Shown here piece after piece: positions 33,408 to 42,104 of a stretch of DNA of 64,000 nucleotides. The notes beneath the pieces are model-generated. The model searched no databases, had not been told where the DNA came from, and was given only the letters and a program-made list of their open reading frames with translations. A program made the position numbers and the translations under genes. Every line of letters starts with the position of its first letter. Positions within the stretch are counted from its first letter, which is position 1. Source of the stretch: Micromonospora lutea (GTDB taxonomy: Bacteria > Actinomycetota > Actinomycetes > Mycobacteriales > Micromonosporaceae); the NCBI RefSeq assembly GCF_016863535.1, contig NZ_BOPB01000029.1, forward strand, positions 105,009 through 169,008, in the 5' to 3' direction.

Positions 33408-35012
33408 ATGATCACTGCCACCGGCCTTGAACTGCGCGCCGGAGCCCGGATCCTGCTGTCGGACACCACGCTGCGGGTGCAGCCCGGTGACCGGATCGGC
33501 CTGGTCGGCCGCAACGGCGCCGGCAAGACCACCACGTTGAAGGTGCTCGCCGGAGAGGGCCAGCCGTACGCCGGCCAGGTCGACCGGCGTAGCGCCGTCG
33601 GTTATCTCCCACAGGACCCGCGTACCGGCGATCTGGACGTCACCGGCCGCGACCGGGTGCTCTCCGCCCGCGGCCTGGACGTGCTGATGGCCGGGATGAA
33701 GGAACTGGAGGCGCGGCTCGCCGAGGACGGCGACGAACGCCTGGTGCGCCGGTACGGCGCGCTGGAGGATCAGTTCGCCGCGCTCGGCGGGTACGCGGCG
33801 GAGGCCGAGGCGGCCCGCATCTGCGCCAATCTGGGGCTGCCCGACCGGGCCCTGGCCCAGACCATCGGCACCCTGTCCGGTGGGCAGCGTCGCCGCATCG
33901 AACTGGCCCGGATCCTGTTCCGGGACGCGGGCGAGAACGGCGGTGGGATCCTGCTGCTGGACGAGCCCACCAACCACCTCGACGCCGACTCGATCACCTG
34001 GTTGCGGGGTTTCCTCGCCAACCACAAGGGCGGGCTGATCGTGATCTCCCACGACGGCGACCTGCTGGAGTCGGTGGTCAACAAGGTGTGGTTCCTGGAC
34101 GCCACCCGCAGCGTGGTCGACGTCTACAACCTGGGTTGGAAGGCGTACCTGGCGGCGCGGGAGACCGATGAGCGTCGTCGCCGCCGGGAACGGGCCAATG
34201 CCGAGAAGAAGGCTGGCGCGCTGATGGCCCAGGCCGACAAGATGCGGGCCAAGGCCACCAAGACCATCGCCGCGCAGAACATGGCCCGCCGGGCCGAGCG
34301 GCTGATGTCCGGCCTGGAGGAGATCCGGGTCGCCGACAAGGTGGCCAAGGTGCGGTTCCCCGCCCCGGCGCCGTGCGGCAAGACTCCGCTGACCGCGTCC
34401 GGCCTGTCCAAGTCGTACGGCTCATTGGAGATCTTCACCGACGTGAACGTGGCGGTGGACCGGGGTTCCCGGGTGGCCATCCTCGGGCTCAACGGTGCCG
34501 GCAAGACGACGCTGCTGCGGATGCTCGGCGGCCTGCTGGAGCCGGACACCGGCGAGGTGCGCCCCGGTCACGGTCTGCGGTTGGGCTACTACGCCCAGGA
34601 GCACGAGACGCTGGATGTGGAGCGGACCGTGCTGGAGAACATGCGAGCCGCGGCGGTCGAGCAGACCGACACCGAACTGCGGAAGATTCTGGGCGCGTTC
34701 CTCTTCTCCGGAGAGGACGTCGACAAGCCCGCCGGCGTCCTCTCCGGTGGGGAGAAGACCCGGCTGGCCCTGTCCACCCTGGTCTGCTCCGGTGCCAACG
34801 TGTTGTTGCTCGACGAGCCGACCAACAACCTGGACCCGGTCAGCCGGGAGCAGGTGCTCGACGCCATCGCCCGCTACCCGGGCGCGATCGTGCTGGTCAC
34901 GCATGATCCGGGTGCGGTGCTCGCGCTCAAGCCGGACCGGGCGATCCTGCTGCCGGACGGCGACGAGGACGCCTGGAGTGACGACCTGCTGGAACTGGTC
35001 GAGCTGGCCTGA
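33408..35012 (+). CDS. ABC-F family ATPase
   Basis: A soluble protein of 534 residues with two ABC domains and no membrane segment, acting at the ribosome in this family (EttA/Uup/resistance factors). Domain 1 has GRNGAGKTTTLKVLAG, LSGGQRRRIELARI and LLLDEPTNHLD; domain 2 has GLNGAGKTTLLRMLGG, LSGGEKTRLAL and LLLDEPTNNLD. The charged interdomain linker (about residues 235-310) is rich in Arg, Lys and Ala. All catalytic motifs are intact. The leader ORF suggests induction by translation stress. Whether it protects against a drug is not known. Confidence 0.93.
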   Translation: MITATGLELRAGARILLSDTTLRVQPGDRIGLVGRNGAGKTTTLKVLAGEGQPYAGQVDRRSAVGYLPQDPRTGDLDVTGRDRVLSARGLDVLMAGMKELEARLAEDGDERLVRRYGALEDQFAALGGYAAEAEAARICANLGLPDRALAQTIGTLSGGQRRRIELARILFRDAGENGGGILLLDEPTNHLDADSITWLRGFLANHKGGLIVISHDGDLLESVVNKVWFLDATRSVVDVYNLGWKAYLAARETDERRRRRERANAEKKAGALMAQADKMRAKATKTIAAQNMARRAERLMSGLEEIRVADKVAKVRFPAPAPCGKTPLTASGLSKSYGSLEIFTDVNVAVDRGSRVAILGLNGAGKTTLLRMLGGLLEPDTGEVRPGHGLRLGYYAQEHETLDVERTVLENMRAAAVEQTDTELRKILGAFLFSGEDVDKPAGVLSGGEKTRLALSTLVCSGANVLLLDEPTNNLDPVSREQVLDAIARYPGAIVLVTHDPGAVLALKPDRAILLPDGDEDAWSDDLLELVELA

Positions 35013-35158
35013 GCCCGCCGTGCCGTCACCTATCGGGAAGCTGACATTGCATAGCGTGTCGGTTGGCGAATAGTTGATATCTGGCGCATGATCGTCCGAG
35101 ACGGTCTAATAGGTGGGACCGTATCCGAACCGCACAGTCTGGGACGTGAGGACACAGC

Positions 35159-35386
35159 ATGGCAGCCACTGGCACAGCCACCAGCACTGAGAAGGGTCGC
35201 CGGATCGTCGGAGCCGAGCGTCAGACGCTCGCGAAGGACCTCGTCAAGCGGTACACCGGGGGCGAGAGCATCCGGGCGCTCGCGGCCTCGACCGGACGAT
35301 CGTACGGATTCATCCACCGCGTGCTCACCGAGTCCGGGGTGCAGCTGCGGCAGCGTGGCGGCGCCCGACGTCGCAAGAAGGCGTGA
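35159..35386 (+). CDS. small helix-turn-helix protein
   Basis: A 75-residue basic protein. Residues about 25-60 form a helix-turn-helix (LVKRYTGGESIRALAAST followed by GRSYGFIHRVL), and the tail GGARRRKKA is strongly basic. It resembles the small conserved HTH proteins seen in many actinobacteria next to ABC-F and enoyl-CoA hydratase genes. DNA binding is likely; the target is unknown. GTGAGGACACAGC precedes the ATG. Confidence 0.85.
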   Translation: MAATGTATSTEKGRRIVGAERQTLAKDLVKRYTGGESIRALAASTGRSYGFIHRVLTESGVQLRQRGGARRRKKA

Positions 35387-35441
35387 CCCGCCCGTCAGCT
35401 TCGTCCAGCACCGCCACCACCACCGCGACCCGGGCCGCCCG

Positions 35442-36209
35442 GTGACCGCCGAGGCGACCGGGGTCCGGCTGGAATGCGACGGGCCGGTCGCCACGGTCAC
35501 CCTGTGCCGGCCCGACGTGCTCAACGCGCAGACCCCGGCGATGTGGCGCGCGATGAGCGACTTCTCCCGGGAGCTTCCCGGTGACGTGCGCGTCGTCGTG
35601 GTGCGCGGTGAGGGGCGAGCCTTCTCCGCGGGCCTCGACCTGTCGGTGGCCGGTGCCTCCGGTCCCGGCTCCTTCGCCGAGTTGACCACCCTGCCGGAGC
35701 AGGAGTGCGCCGACCGGATCGCCGACTACCAGGGCGGGTTCACCTGGCTGCACCGGCCGGACGTCATCTCCATCGCCGCCGTTCAGGGGCACGCCATCGG
35801 TGCCGGTTTCCAGCTCGCGCTCGCCTGTGACCTGCGGGTGCTGGCCGAGGATGCGAAGTTCTCCATGGCCGAGGTGACGCTGGGCCTGGTCCCTGACCTG
35901 GCCGGCACCAAGCGCCTGGTCGAGCTGGTCGGCTACGCCCGCGCGTTGGAGATCTGCGCCACCGGGCGGCGGATGGACGCCGCCGAGGCCGATCGGATCG
36001 GTCTGGCCACCCTGGTGGTTCCCGCCGCTGAGTTGGACGACGCGGTGCGTGATCTGACCGCTGGCCTGCTCGCCCACAGCCGCGACGCGGTCGTCGAGAT
36101 CAAGGCGCTGCTCGCCGGAGCTGCCGGGCGTACCCACGCGGAGCAGCAGCGCGCCGAGCGGGAAGCGCAGACGCGACGGCTGCGGGATCTCGCCGGCCGG
36201 GGAGAATAG
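35442..36209 (+). CDS. enoyl-CoA hydratase/isomerase family protein
   Basis: A 255-residue crotonase-fold protein. The oxyanion-hole segments are GRAFSAGLDLSVAG and IAAVQGHAIGAGFQLALACDLRV. The GTG at 35442 is chosen because the family fold begins right after it (VTAEATGVRLECDGPVATV); the ribosome site is weak and the frame is open far upstream. The exact acyl-CoA is unknown. Confidence 0.88.
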   Translation: MTAEATGVRLECDGPVATVTLCRPDVLNAQTPAMWRAMSDFSRELPGDVRVVVVRGEGRAFSAGLDLSVAGASGPGSFAELTTLPEQECADRIADYQGGFTWLHRPDVISIAAVQGHAIGAGFQLALACDLRVLAEDAKFSMAEVTLGLVPDLAGTKRLVELVGYARALEICATGRRMDAAEADRIGLATLVVPAAELDDAVRDLTAGLLAHSRDAVVEIKALLAGAAGRTHAEQQRAEREAQTRRLRDLAGRGE

Positions 36210-36307
36210 TAAGGACCGTCCGGGAAGATCAGGGTTACTCGCGTGGTTGTCGTAGTCATCGGGAGAATTGACCCGACAGCGTACGGCGTCCTGACCCGGA
36301 GGTGAAC

Positions 36308-38296
36308 GTGTCCCACCCGATGACCGGTGGCGGCGTGGGCGGTTGGAGCATGCTCCGGTCGATGCGTAGTCAGGACGACATCTCGGCGCACCGGCTGAAG
36401 CGAGGTGTCGCTCGCCGGATCGTGGCCTTCGCCCACCCCTACCGACGCGACATCGCCATCTTCCTGATCACTGTGATCGTGGCCGCGGTGATCGGGGTGG
36501 CGACCCCGCTGCTGGCCGGCGACGTGATCGACACCATCACCCGAGGCGGCTCCGACGCCGGGGCGTTGGTGATCCGGCTGGCCATGTTCATCGCCGCCCT
36601 CGCGGTCGCCGACGCTCTCCTGTCGCTGGCCCAACGGTGGTATTCGGCCCGCATCGGCGAGGGCATCATCCTCGACCTGCGTACCCGCGTCTACGACCAC
36701 GTGCAGCGGATGCCGTTGCAGTTCTTCACCCGCACCCAGACCGGCGCGCTGGTCAGTCGGCTCAACAACGACGTGATCGGCGCTCAGCGGGCGTTCACCT
36801 CGACGCTGTCGGGCGTGGTCAGCAACGTGATCCAACTGGTCCTCACCGCCGTTGTGATGCTCACCCTCTCCTGGCAGATCACCGCGCTCTCCCTGGTGCT
36901 GCTGCCGGTCTTCATCATCCCGGCGCGCCGGGTGGGCCGGCGGCTGGCCGAGATCACCCGCGAGTCGTACGACCTCGACGCCAAGATGAACGCGACCATG
37001 ACCGAGCGGTTCGGGGTCGCCGGCGCGTTGTTGGTGAAGCTCTTCGGCCGGCCGGACGCCGAGGCGGCCCGCTTCGCCGCCCGGGCCGAACGGGTCCGCG
37101 ACATCGGCATCACCTCCGCGATGTACTCGCGGACCTTCTTCGTGGCCATGCTGCTGGTGGCCTCGCTGGCCCAGGCCCTGACCTACGGCCTCGGCGGTTG
37201 GCTCGCGGTCAGCGGCCAGGTCAGCGCCGGCACCGTGGTGACCCTGGCGTTGCTGCTCACCCGCCTCTACGGCCCGCTGACCGCGCTGAGCAACGTCCGG
37301 GTGGACGTGATGAGCGCGCTGGTGTCGTTCGACCGGGTCTTCGAGGTGCTCGACCTGCAACCGGGCATCAAGGAACGGCCCGACGCGGTGCGGGTTCCCC
37401 AGGGGGCGGGAAGCGTCGAGTTCCGCGACGTCCGGTTCCGCTACCCGAGCGCCGCCGAGATCTCCCTCGCGTCGCTGGAGGAGGTCGCCGCGCTGGACCG
37501 TACGGTCAACGAACCGGTGCTCAAGGGCGTCTCCTTCAGCGTCGAGCCGGGGCAGATGGTGGCGCTGGTCGGGCCCTCCGGTGCCGGCAAGTCCACGCTG
37601 TCCATGCTGATCTCCCGCATCTACGACGTCACCGACGGGCAGGTGCTGGTCGGCGGCGTCGACGTCCGCGACGCCCGGCTCGACTCGCTGCGCGACGAGA
37701 TCGGCGTGGTGACCCAGGATTCGCACCTGTTCCACGAGACCATCGCGGAGAACCTGCGTTACGCCAAGCCGGAGGCCACCGACGACGAGCTGTGGGCGGC
37801 CCTGGCGGGAGCGCAGGTCGCCGACCTGGTCAGGTCGCTGCCCGACGGGCTCGAGACCACCGTGGGTGAGCGTGGCTACCGCTTCTCCGGCGGTGAGAAG
37901 CAGCGCATCGCCATCGCCCGGCTGCTGCTCAAGGCGCCGTCGATCGTCATCCTCGACGAGGCCACCGCTCACCTGGATTCGGAGAGCGAGGCGGCGGTGC
38001 AGCGGGCGTTGTCGGTGGCGTTGACCGGGCGTACCGCCCTGGTGATCGCCCACCGGCTCTCCACGGTCCGGGACGCCGACCAGATCCTGGTCCTTGACGA
38101 CGGTCGCATCGTGGAGCGGGGTCGTCACGATGAGTTGGTGGCCGTCGGCGGTCTCTACGCCGAGCTGTACCGCACCCAGTTCGCGGTGGCCGACTCGCCT
38201 ACACCGTACGCCGACGCCACCGGTCCGGAGCCGGTGATCATTCCTTCCCGGGAGTACATCGCCGACGAGGCCATGCCACCCGCTGCCGCCAACTGA
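36308..38296 (+). CDS. ABC exporter, fused permease-ATPase
   Basis: A half-transporter of 662 residues with six membrane segments (about 40-330) and a C-terminal ATPase. It has Walker A GPSGAGKSTLSMLIS, signature FSGGEKQRIAIARLLL, Walker B IVILDEATAHLD and the H-loop IAHRLSTV. The second GTG (36308) is chosen because GGAGG is 5-6 nt upstream and overlaps the first GTG. An unusual Glu/Ala-rich insertion (SAAEISLASLEEVAALD) sits between the NBD's first strands and Walker A. It probably forms a homodimer; the substrate is unknown. Confidence 0.92.
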   Translation: MSHPMTGGGVGGWSMLRSMRSQDDISAHRLKRGVARRIVAFAHPYRRDIAIFLITVIVAAVIGVATPLLAGDVIDTITRGGSDAGALVIRLAMFIAALAVADALLSLAQRWYSARIGEGIILDLRTRVYDHVQRMPLQFFTRTQTGALVSRLNNDVIGAQRAFTSTLSGVVSNVIQLVLTAVVMLTLSWQITALSLVLLPVFIIPARRVGRRLAEITRESYDLDAKMNATMTERFGVAGALLVKLFGRPDAEAARFAARAERVRDIGITSAMYSRTFFVAMLLVASLAQALTYGLGGWLAVSGQVSAGTVVTLALLLTRLYGPLTALSNVRVDVMSALVSFDRVFEVLDLQPGIKERPDAVRVPQGAGSVEFRDVRFRYPSAAEISLASLEEVAALDRTVNEPVLKGVSFSVEPGQMVALVGPSGAGKSTLSMLISRIYDVTDGQVLVGGVDVRDARLDSLRDEIGVVTQDSHLFHETIAENLRYAKPEATDDELWAALAGAQVADLVRSLPDGLETTVGERGYRFSGGEKQRIAIARLLLKAPSIVILDEATAHLDSESEAAVQRALSVALTGRTALVIAHRLSTVRDADQILVLDDGRIVERGRHDELVAVGGLYAELYRTQFAVADSPTPYADATGPEPVIIPSREYIADEAMPPAAAN

Positions 38297-38321
38297 GTGG
38301 TGGAGCTGCAGGCCAGCCGGT

Positions 38322-38960
38322 TCACCCGAGGGCGGCCGCGTGGAGTTCGGCGAAGGCGGCACCGAGGGTCTGTGGGGTGTAGTGGGCGTTCAGCCCGCTG
38401 GGGTTGGGCAGCACCCACAGCCGGGCGTCGGCCAGTTGTTCCGGTTGCGGCCCGAACCGCGCCTTCGGTCGGGCGAAGCCGATCCGGTACGCGGTGACTC
38501 CGACCACCGCGACCCAGCGTGGCTGATACCGGGCCACCTTGTCCGTGAGCTGTGCCGCGCCGTCGACCAGTTCGGCGGCGGTCAGCTCGTCGGCGCGGGC
38601 GCTGGCCCGGGCCACCATGTTCGTGATGCCGAGCCCGAATGTCGGCAGTTCGTCCTGCTCGCTGGGGTGCAGTAGGCGTGGAGTGAACCCGCCTCGGTGC
38701 AGCGCCGGCCAGAACCGGTTGCCGGGGCGGGCGAAGTGCCACCCGGTGGCCGCCGACCAGAGGCCCGGGTTGATGCCGACGAAGAGCACGTCCAGCCCGA
38801 CGCCGATGACGTCCGCGATGGTCTTGTCGGTCGCTGCGGCCAGGTCCTCCCGGCTCGGGCGCGGGTACGATCGCGGCTCCTCGCGGCCCGGTCGAAGCGG
38901 CGGCGCCGACCTGCTGCGGGCGGTCCTCCGCTGGGGTCGGGGCGGCTGTCCGGCGCTCAC
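38322..38960 (-). CDS. mug: G/U mismatch-specific uracil-DNA glycosylase (Mug/TDG)
   Basis: A 212-residue protein with the Mug catalytic motif FVGINPG (asparagine water activator), GNRFWPALH and the second motif PNPSGLNAHY. It removes uracil or thymine from G mismatches. The N-terminal 40 or so residues are a basic disordered extension. The GTG start overlaps the SDR stop as GTGA. It converges with the ABC exporter gene. Confidence 0.92.
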   Translation of the reverse strand: MSAGQPPRPQRRTARSRSAPPLRPGREEPRSYPRPSREDLAAATDKTIADVIGVGLDVLFVGINPGLWSAATGWHFARPGNRFWPALHRGGFTPRLLHPSEQDELPTFGLGITNMVARASARADELTAAELVDGAAQLTDKVARYQPRWVAVVGVTAYRIGFARPKARFGPQPEQLADARLWVLPNPSGLNAHYTPQTLGAAFAELHAAALG

Positions 38961-39718
38961 AGGCCGCGCAGTGCGCCACCGTCGACCGGGACGGTGACTC
39001 CGGTGAGGTAGCTGGCTGCGGGGGAGAGCACGAAGGCGGCGACCCGACCAAACTCGGCCGGGTCACCGATGCGGCGCAGCGGGATGCCAGCCTCCGCCTC
39101 GGCTCGGGCGCGGTCAGGGTCGCCGGTGGCGGCGAAGAGTTCCCGGTTGCGATCGGTCAGGATTCGTCCCGGCAGCAGCCCGACCACCCGTACGCCGCGT
39201 GGGCCGTACTCGTCCGCGACGTCCTTGGCGACACCGGCCAGACCTGGCCGCAGACCGTTGGAGATGCCCAGCCCGGGCACCGGGCCACGCGCCGAGGTGG
39301 AGAGCACCAGCGCGATGGCACCGCCCTCGGGCAGCGCGGCGGCGACCGTTCGTACCGTGCGGACGCTGCCGAGGAAGACGGTCTCGAAGGACTGCCGCCA
39401 CTGCTCGTCGTCGACTGACGCGGCGCTGCCGGCGGGTGGTCCGCCGACCGAGACCAAGGCACCGTCGACACGGCCGAAGTGACGTTGCGCGGCGGCCAAC
39501 AACCGTTCCGGTGTTTCCGGGTGTGTCAGGTCGGCGGTGACGCCGACGGCCCGGTCGGGCCCGCCGAGGCCGGCGACGGCTGACTCCACCGAGTCGGAGT
39601 GCCGGGCGGAGAGCACCACCCGGGCGCCGTCGGCCACCAGGCACTGCGCGGTGGCGTAACCAAGTCCACGGGAGGCGCCGGTGAGCACGTACACCCGATC
39701 GGTCAGTCCGAGATCCAT
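38957..39718 (-). CDS. short-chain dehydrogenase/reductase
   Basis: A 253-residue SDR with the cofactor motif LTGASRGLGYATA and the C-terminal glycine-rich VTVPVDGGALRG. Where classical SDRs have the Ser-Tyr-Lys triad, this one shows STSARGPVPGLGISNGLRPGL. The usual YxxxK tyrosine and lysine are therefore not evident, as in a subgroup of atypical SDRs. The ATG at 39718 has AGGA 8 nt upstream. It overlaps mug. Confidence 0.85.
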   Translation of the reverse strand: MDLGLTDRVYVLTGASRGLGYATAQCLVADGARVVLSARHSDSVESAVAGLGGPDRAVGVTADLTHPETPERLLAAAQRHFGRVDGALVSVGGPPAGSAASVDDEQWRQSFETVFLGSVRTVRTVAAALPEGGAIALVLSTSARGPVPGLGISNGLRPGLAGVAKDVADEYGPRGVRVVGLLPGRILTDRNRELFAATGDPDRARAEAEAGIPLRRIGDPAEFGRVAAFVLSPAASYLTGVTVPVDGGALRGL

Positions 39719-39780
39719 GCCGACGATCCTGCCCCAGCCTGTCCGGTGGGAAACAGCCCGGTGCGGTGCCGGAGTGCGGT

Positions 39781-40269
39781 TCAGGGACGGGCCGGGCGCA
39801 GCAGGCGTACCCGGCCGGCGAACTGGACGGCGATCGCGCCGCCGGCCTGTCCGAGGGCGGGGAACCGGCGGCGGCGCGGGGTCCGGTGCCCGTCGTAGTG
39901 GAACTCCGCCTCCCGTACGGCCAGTTCCTCGGCGCCCAGCGGCGGTAGGGCGGCGCGGGCGTGCAGCGCGCGGGCCAGCTCCCAACCGTCGCGTAGTCCG
40001 CCACCACCGGGTCGGCCGGCTGCCCAGTCGATGAACGTCGTCGGCCAGGCGGGACCGAGCCCGGCGGCGAGCAGCGGCCAGTGCCGGGCGACCTCGCCCG
40101 CGCGCTTGCGCAGCAGCGCCGCGCGGGCGGCGGCCAGCGGACCAGGTGCGAAGCCGGCCGGCGGCGGACCGTCGGCCACCAGCGCCGCGACCAGCTCCGC
40201 CTGCCGGGAGGCGAGTGTCCCGGTGGGCGTCCCGGTCGGGTCGGGCGGTCCGGCTCCGGCCGGTGTCAC
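39781..40269 (-). CDS. third protein of the MNIO operon, unknown function
   Basis: A 162-residue protein translated from a GTG that overlaps the MNIO stop as GTGA, so it is tightly coupled. It has an Ala/Leu-rich helical body with ARHWPLLAAGLGPAWPTTFIDWAA and a basic C-terminus (HRTPRRRRFPALGQAGG). No domain is recognised. In other MNIO systems the enzyme needs a small partner (MbnC, TglI or DUF2063 proteins) that presents the peptide. By position and size this is the best candidate partner here; that role is inference. Confidence 0.75.
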   Translation of the reverse strand: MTPAGAGPPDPTGTPTGTLASRQAELVAALVADGPPPAGFAPGPLAAARAALLRKRAGEVARHWPLLAAGLGPAWPTTFIDWAAGRPGGGGLRDGWELARALHARAALPPLGAEELAVREAEFHYDGHRTPRRRRFPALGQAGGAIAVQFAGRVRLLRPARP

Positions 40270-41084
40270 GTCACCACCGGGAAGCCACAGGCGGCGGCGA
40301 CGGCGTCCAGCTCGGTACGTAGCTCGCCCGCCGGTGGATAGTGCCCGTCGCGCTCCAGCATCGCCGCCGGTGGGCGGTGCCGGGCACACAGCTCGGCGAG
40401 CAGCTCCAACACCTCCCGCCCGATCGGGTCGGTGTGCGTGTCGTGGTAGAAGCCGCCGCGCTCGGCGCCGCCCGCGACGTGCAGGTACGCGACCCGTTCC
40501 AGAGGCAGGCGGTCGAGCAGCGCGACCGGGTCGGTGCCCCGGTTACGCGCGTTGGCGTAGACGTTGGCGACGTCGAGCAGCAGCAGCGCTCCGGTGCGTT
40601 CCAGGATCTCGTTGAGGAACGCCGCTTCGTCGAGTTCGTCGTCCGGCCAGTCGAACAGGGCGGCGATCGGCTCCAACGCGATCGGCACCGGCAGATCCGC
40701 CTGGGCTCGGGCGATGTTGGCGCAGACCGCGTCGACCGCCTCGTGGGTGCGAGGTAGCGGCAGCAGGTGGCCCGCCTCCAGGCCGCCCGCTCGGACGAAG
40801 GCGATGTGCTCGCTGACCAGTGGTGCCGCCAGTAGCTGCGCGACCGCCGCCAGGTGGGCGACCCGGGCCGGCTCGACCGGTGCCGCGCCGCCGAGGGAGA
40901 GCCGCACCCCGTGGGGTACGACGGTGACGCCACGGTTGTGCAGCTCGAGCAGGCCGTCCGGCGGCGGACCGGCGGCCGGCACCGACTCGGCGATCACCTC
41001 GACGAAGCGTAGGCCGGGCAATTCGGCGACGAAGCCGGAGATCTCCGGGCGCCAGCCGATGCCCACACCGTACGGGGTGTTCAT
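40266..41084 (-). CDS. DUF692 multinuclear non-haem iron oxidase (MNIO)
   Basis: A 272-residue TIM-barrel protein of the DUF692 family that includes MbnB, TglH and the bufferin enzymes, which use two or three irons and O2 to modify cysteine residues of peptides. Candidate ligands, in order, are His in VVPHGVRLSLGG, His in VSEHIAFV, Glu in IALEPIA, Asp and Asn in LLLDVANVYANA, His in AYLHVAGG, His/Asp in HDTHTDPIG and Glu in MLERDGHYP. The set looks complete. The ATG overlaps the stop of the Cys-tailed membrane protein as ATGA. Confidence 0.9.
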   Translation of the reverse strand: MNTPYGVGIGWRPEISGFVAELPGLRFVEVIAESVPAAGPPPDGLLELHNRGVTVVPHGVRLSLGGAAPVEPARVAHLAAVAQLLAAPLVSEHIAFVRAGGLEAGHLLPLPRTHEAVDAVCANIARAQADLPVPIALEPIAALFDWPDDELDEAAFLNEILERTGALLLLDVANVYANARNRGTDPVALLDRLPLERVAYLHVAGGAERGGFYHDTHTDPIGREVLELLAELCARHRPPAAMLERDGHYPPAGELRTELDAVAAACGFPVVT

Positions 41085-42001
41085 CCGCCGCACCCGCCAC
41101 CGCAACCCCCGCCGCCACCGCAACTCCCACCACTGCAGCCGCCACTGGCACCTGCGGTGCTGCCGCCGCCACACCCTCCGGTGGTGCTGGCGCCCCCGGC
41201 GGCGACGTGACGTTGGATCTGAGCCTGCTGGGCGAAGACCGGATCAAGTGCCCAGAGTGACGCGGTGCCGTAGAGGGCCACGGCCATGCCCGCTCCCGCC
41301 GCTCCATAGGTGGCGTACGCCGGGTTGGCGGCGGGGGCGAGGTGCCGATTGCGCTGGCGCAGCGTCCGTAGCGCGGCCTCGGCTGCCCGGGTCCGGCGAG
41401 GTACCCGGACGAGCAGCACGATGGTCAGTGCGGTGAGCGCGAGGACGGTGAGCACCAGGTACCAGACCGGGCGGTCGTTGGCGAGCCCGGCGACGATCCG
41501 GACGACACCGAGCACCACCAGCGCGACCAGCAGCAGCGGACCCTGGCGCAGTGCGGCCCGCCGGTCCGGACCGAGCGCCAGACCACGCTGGTCAAGTCCG
41601 TCGCGTAGCTCGACGAGGGCACGCTCGACCCATTCGGTGCGGCGCAGGTCCCGGGCCGGGATGCGCTGCGTCGCGGCGTAGTGGATGGCCCGATCGAGTT
41701 GAGTGGCGGCGGGCGGCAGCGGACCGTCGGCGGTCAGCCGGCGTTCCGAGTCGACACCGATCGCACCCCGGCTGCGCAGGGTGCCCAACGAGGTCCAGAC
41801 GGCGAAGTCCGCACCGCCGTTGAGGTAGGCGACCTGCTGCGGGCCCAGTTGATCGGCGGGAGGAGCGGCCCGGCCGCCCAGCAGTGCCCGACGGCGGACC
41901 AGCACGACGGCGACGGCGATCACCGTGGCCGCCAGGTAGAGCGTGATGAAGGTGGGGCCGGGAACTCCCCAGGTGTCGTAATCGACCGCGAAACCCGTCA
42001 T
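41081..42001 (-). CDS. TIGR04222-type membrane protein with Gly/Cys-rich C-terminal tail
   Basis: A 306-residue protein. One membrane helix spans about residues 16-40 after the family start (DYDTWGVPGPTFITLYL). A cytosolic region follows, then a hydrophobic pair at about 155-205 and another segment at about 240-265. The last 38 residues are almost only Gly, Ser, Thr and Ala with five cysteines (for example GGCSGGSCGGGGGC). The ATG at 42001 has GGAG 7 nt upstream. The stop overlaps the MNIO gene. The tail looks like a peptide substrate fused to a membrane anchor, which the MNIO could modify; this is inference from operon structure. Confidence 0.85.
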   Translation of the reverse strand: MTGFAVDYDTWGVPGPTFITLYLAATVIAVAVVLVRRRALLGGRAAPPADQLGPQQVAYLNGGADFAVWTSLGTLRSRGAIGVDSERRLTADGPLPPAATQLDRAIHYAATQRIPARDLRRTEWVERALVELRDGLDQRGLALGPDRRAALRQGPLLLVALVVLGVVRIVAGLANDRPVWYLVLTVLALTALTIVLLVRVPRRTRAAEAALRTLRQRNRHLAPAANPAYATYGAAGAGMAVALYGTASLWALDPVFAQQAQIQRHVAAGGASTTGGCGGGSTAGASGGCSGGSCGGGGGCGGGCGG

Positions 42002-42079
42002 GGCCTGCTCCTGTCGCGCGAGGGAACGCGGCTTCATTGTGGAGCGGCGATGCCAGCGTCCGGTTGCCCGGTCGGTCGA

Positions 42080-42097
42080 GTTACCTTCTCGTTACCT
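42080..42097. promoter_or_regulatory. 11-bp-spaced direct repeat GTTACCT
   Basis: GTTACCT occurs at 42080-42086 and 42091-42097, one helical turn apart, 79-96 bp upstream of the TIGR04222 start. The geometry is that of a response-regulator box such as actinobacterial PhoP direct repeats, though the heptamer matches GTTCACC only in part. Confidence 0.35.
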
Positions 42098-42104
42098 GGC
42101 GAGG

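Noticed and set aside
35933..38362. 809-codon minus-strand frame opposite the ABC exporter
   Set aside because: Composition (Gly/Arg/Gln/His-rich) is typical of an antisense shadow; the exporter has all ABC motifs.
39781..42001. Treating the TIGR04222 Gly/Cys tail as frameshifted noise
   Set aside because: The reading frame is continuous to a stop that forms an ATGA overlap with the MNIO gene, and the tail's composition (five evenly placed Cys) is not random.
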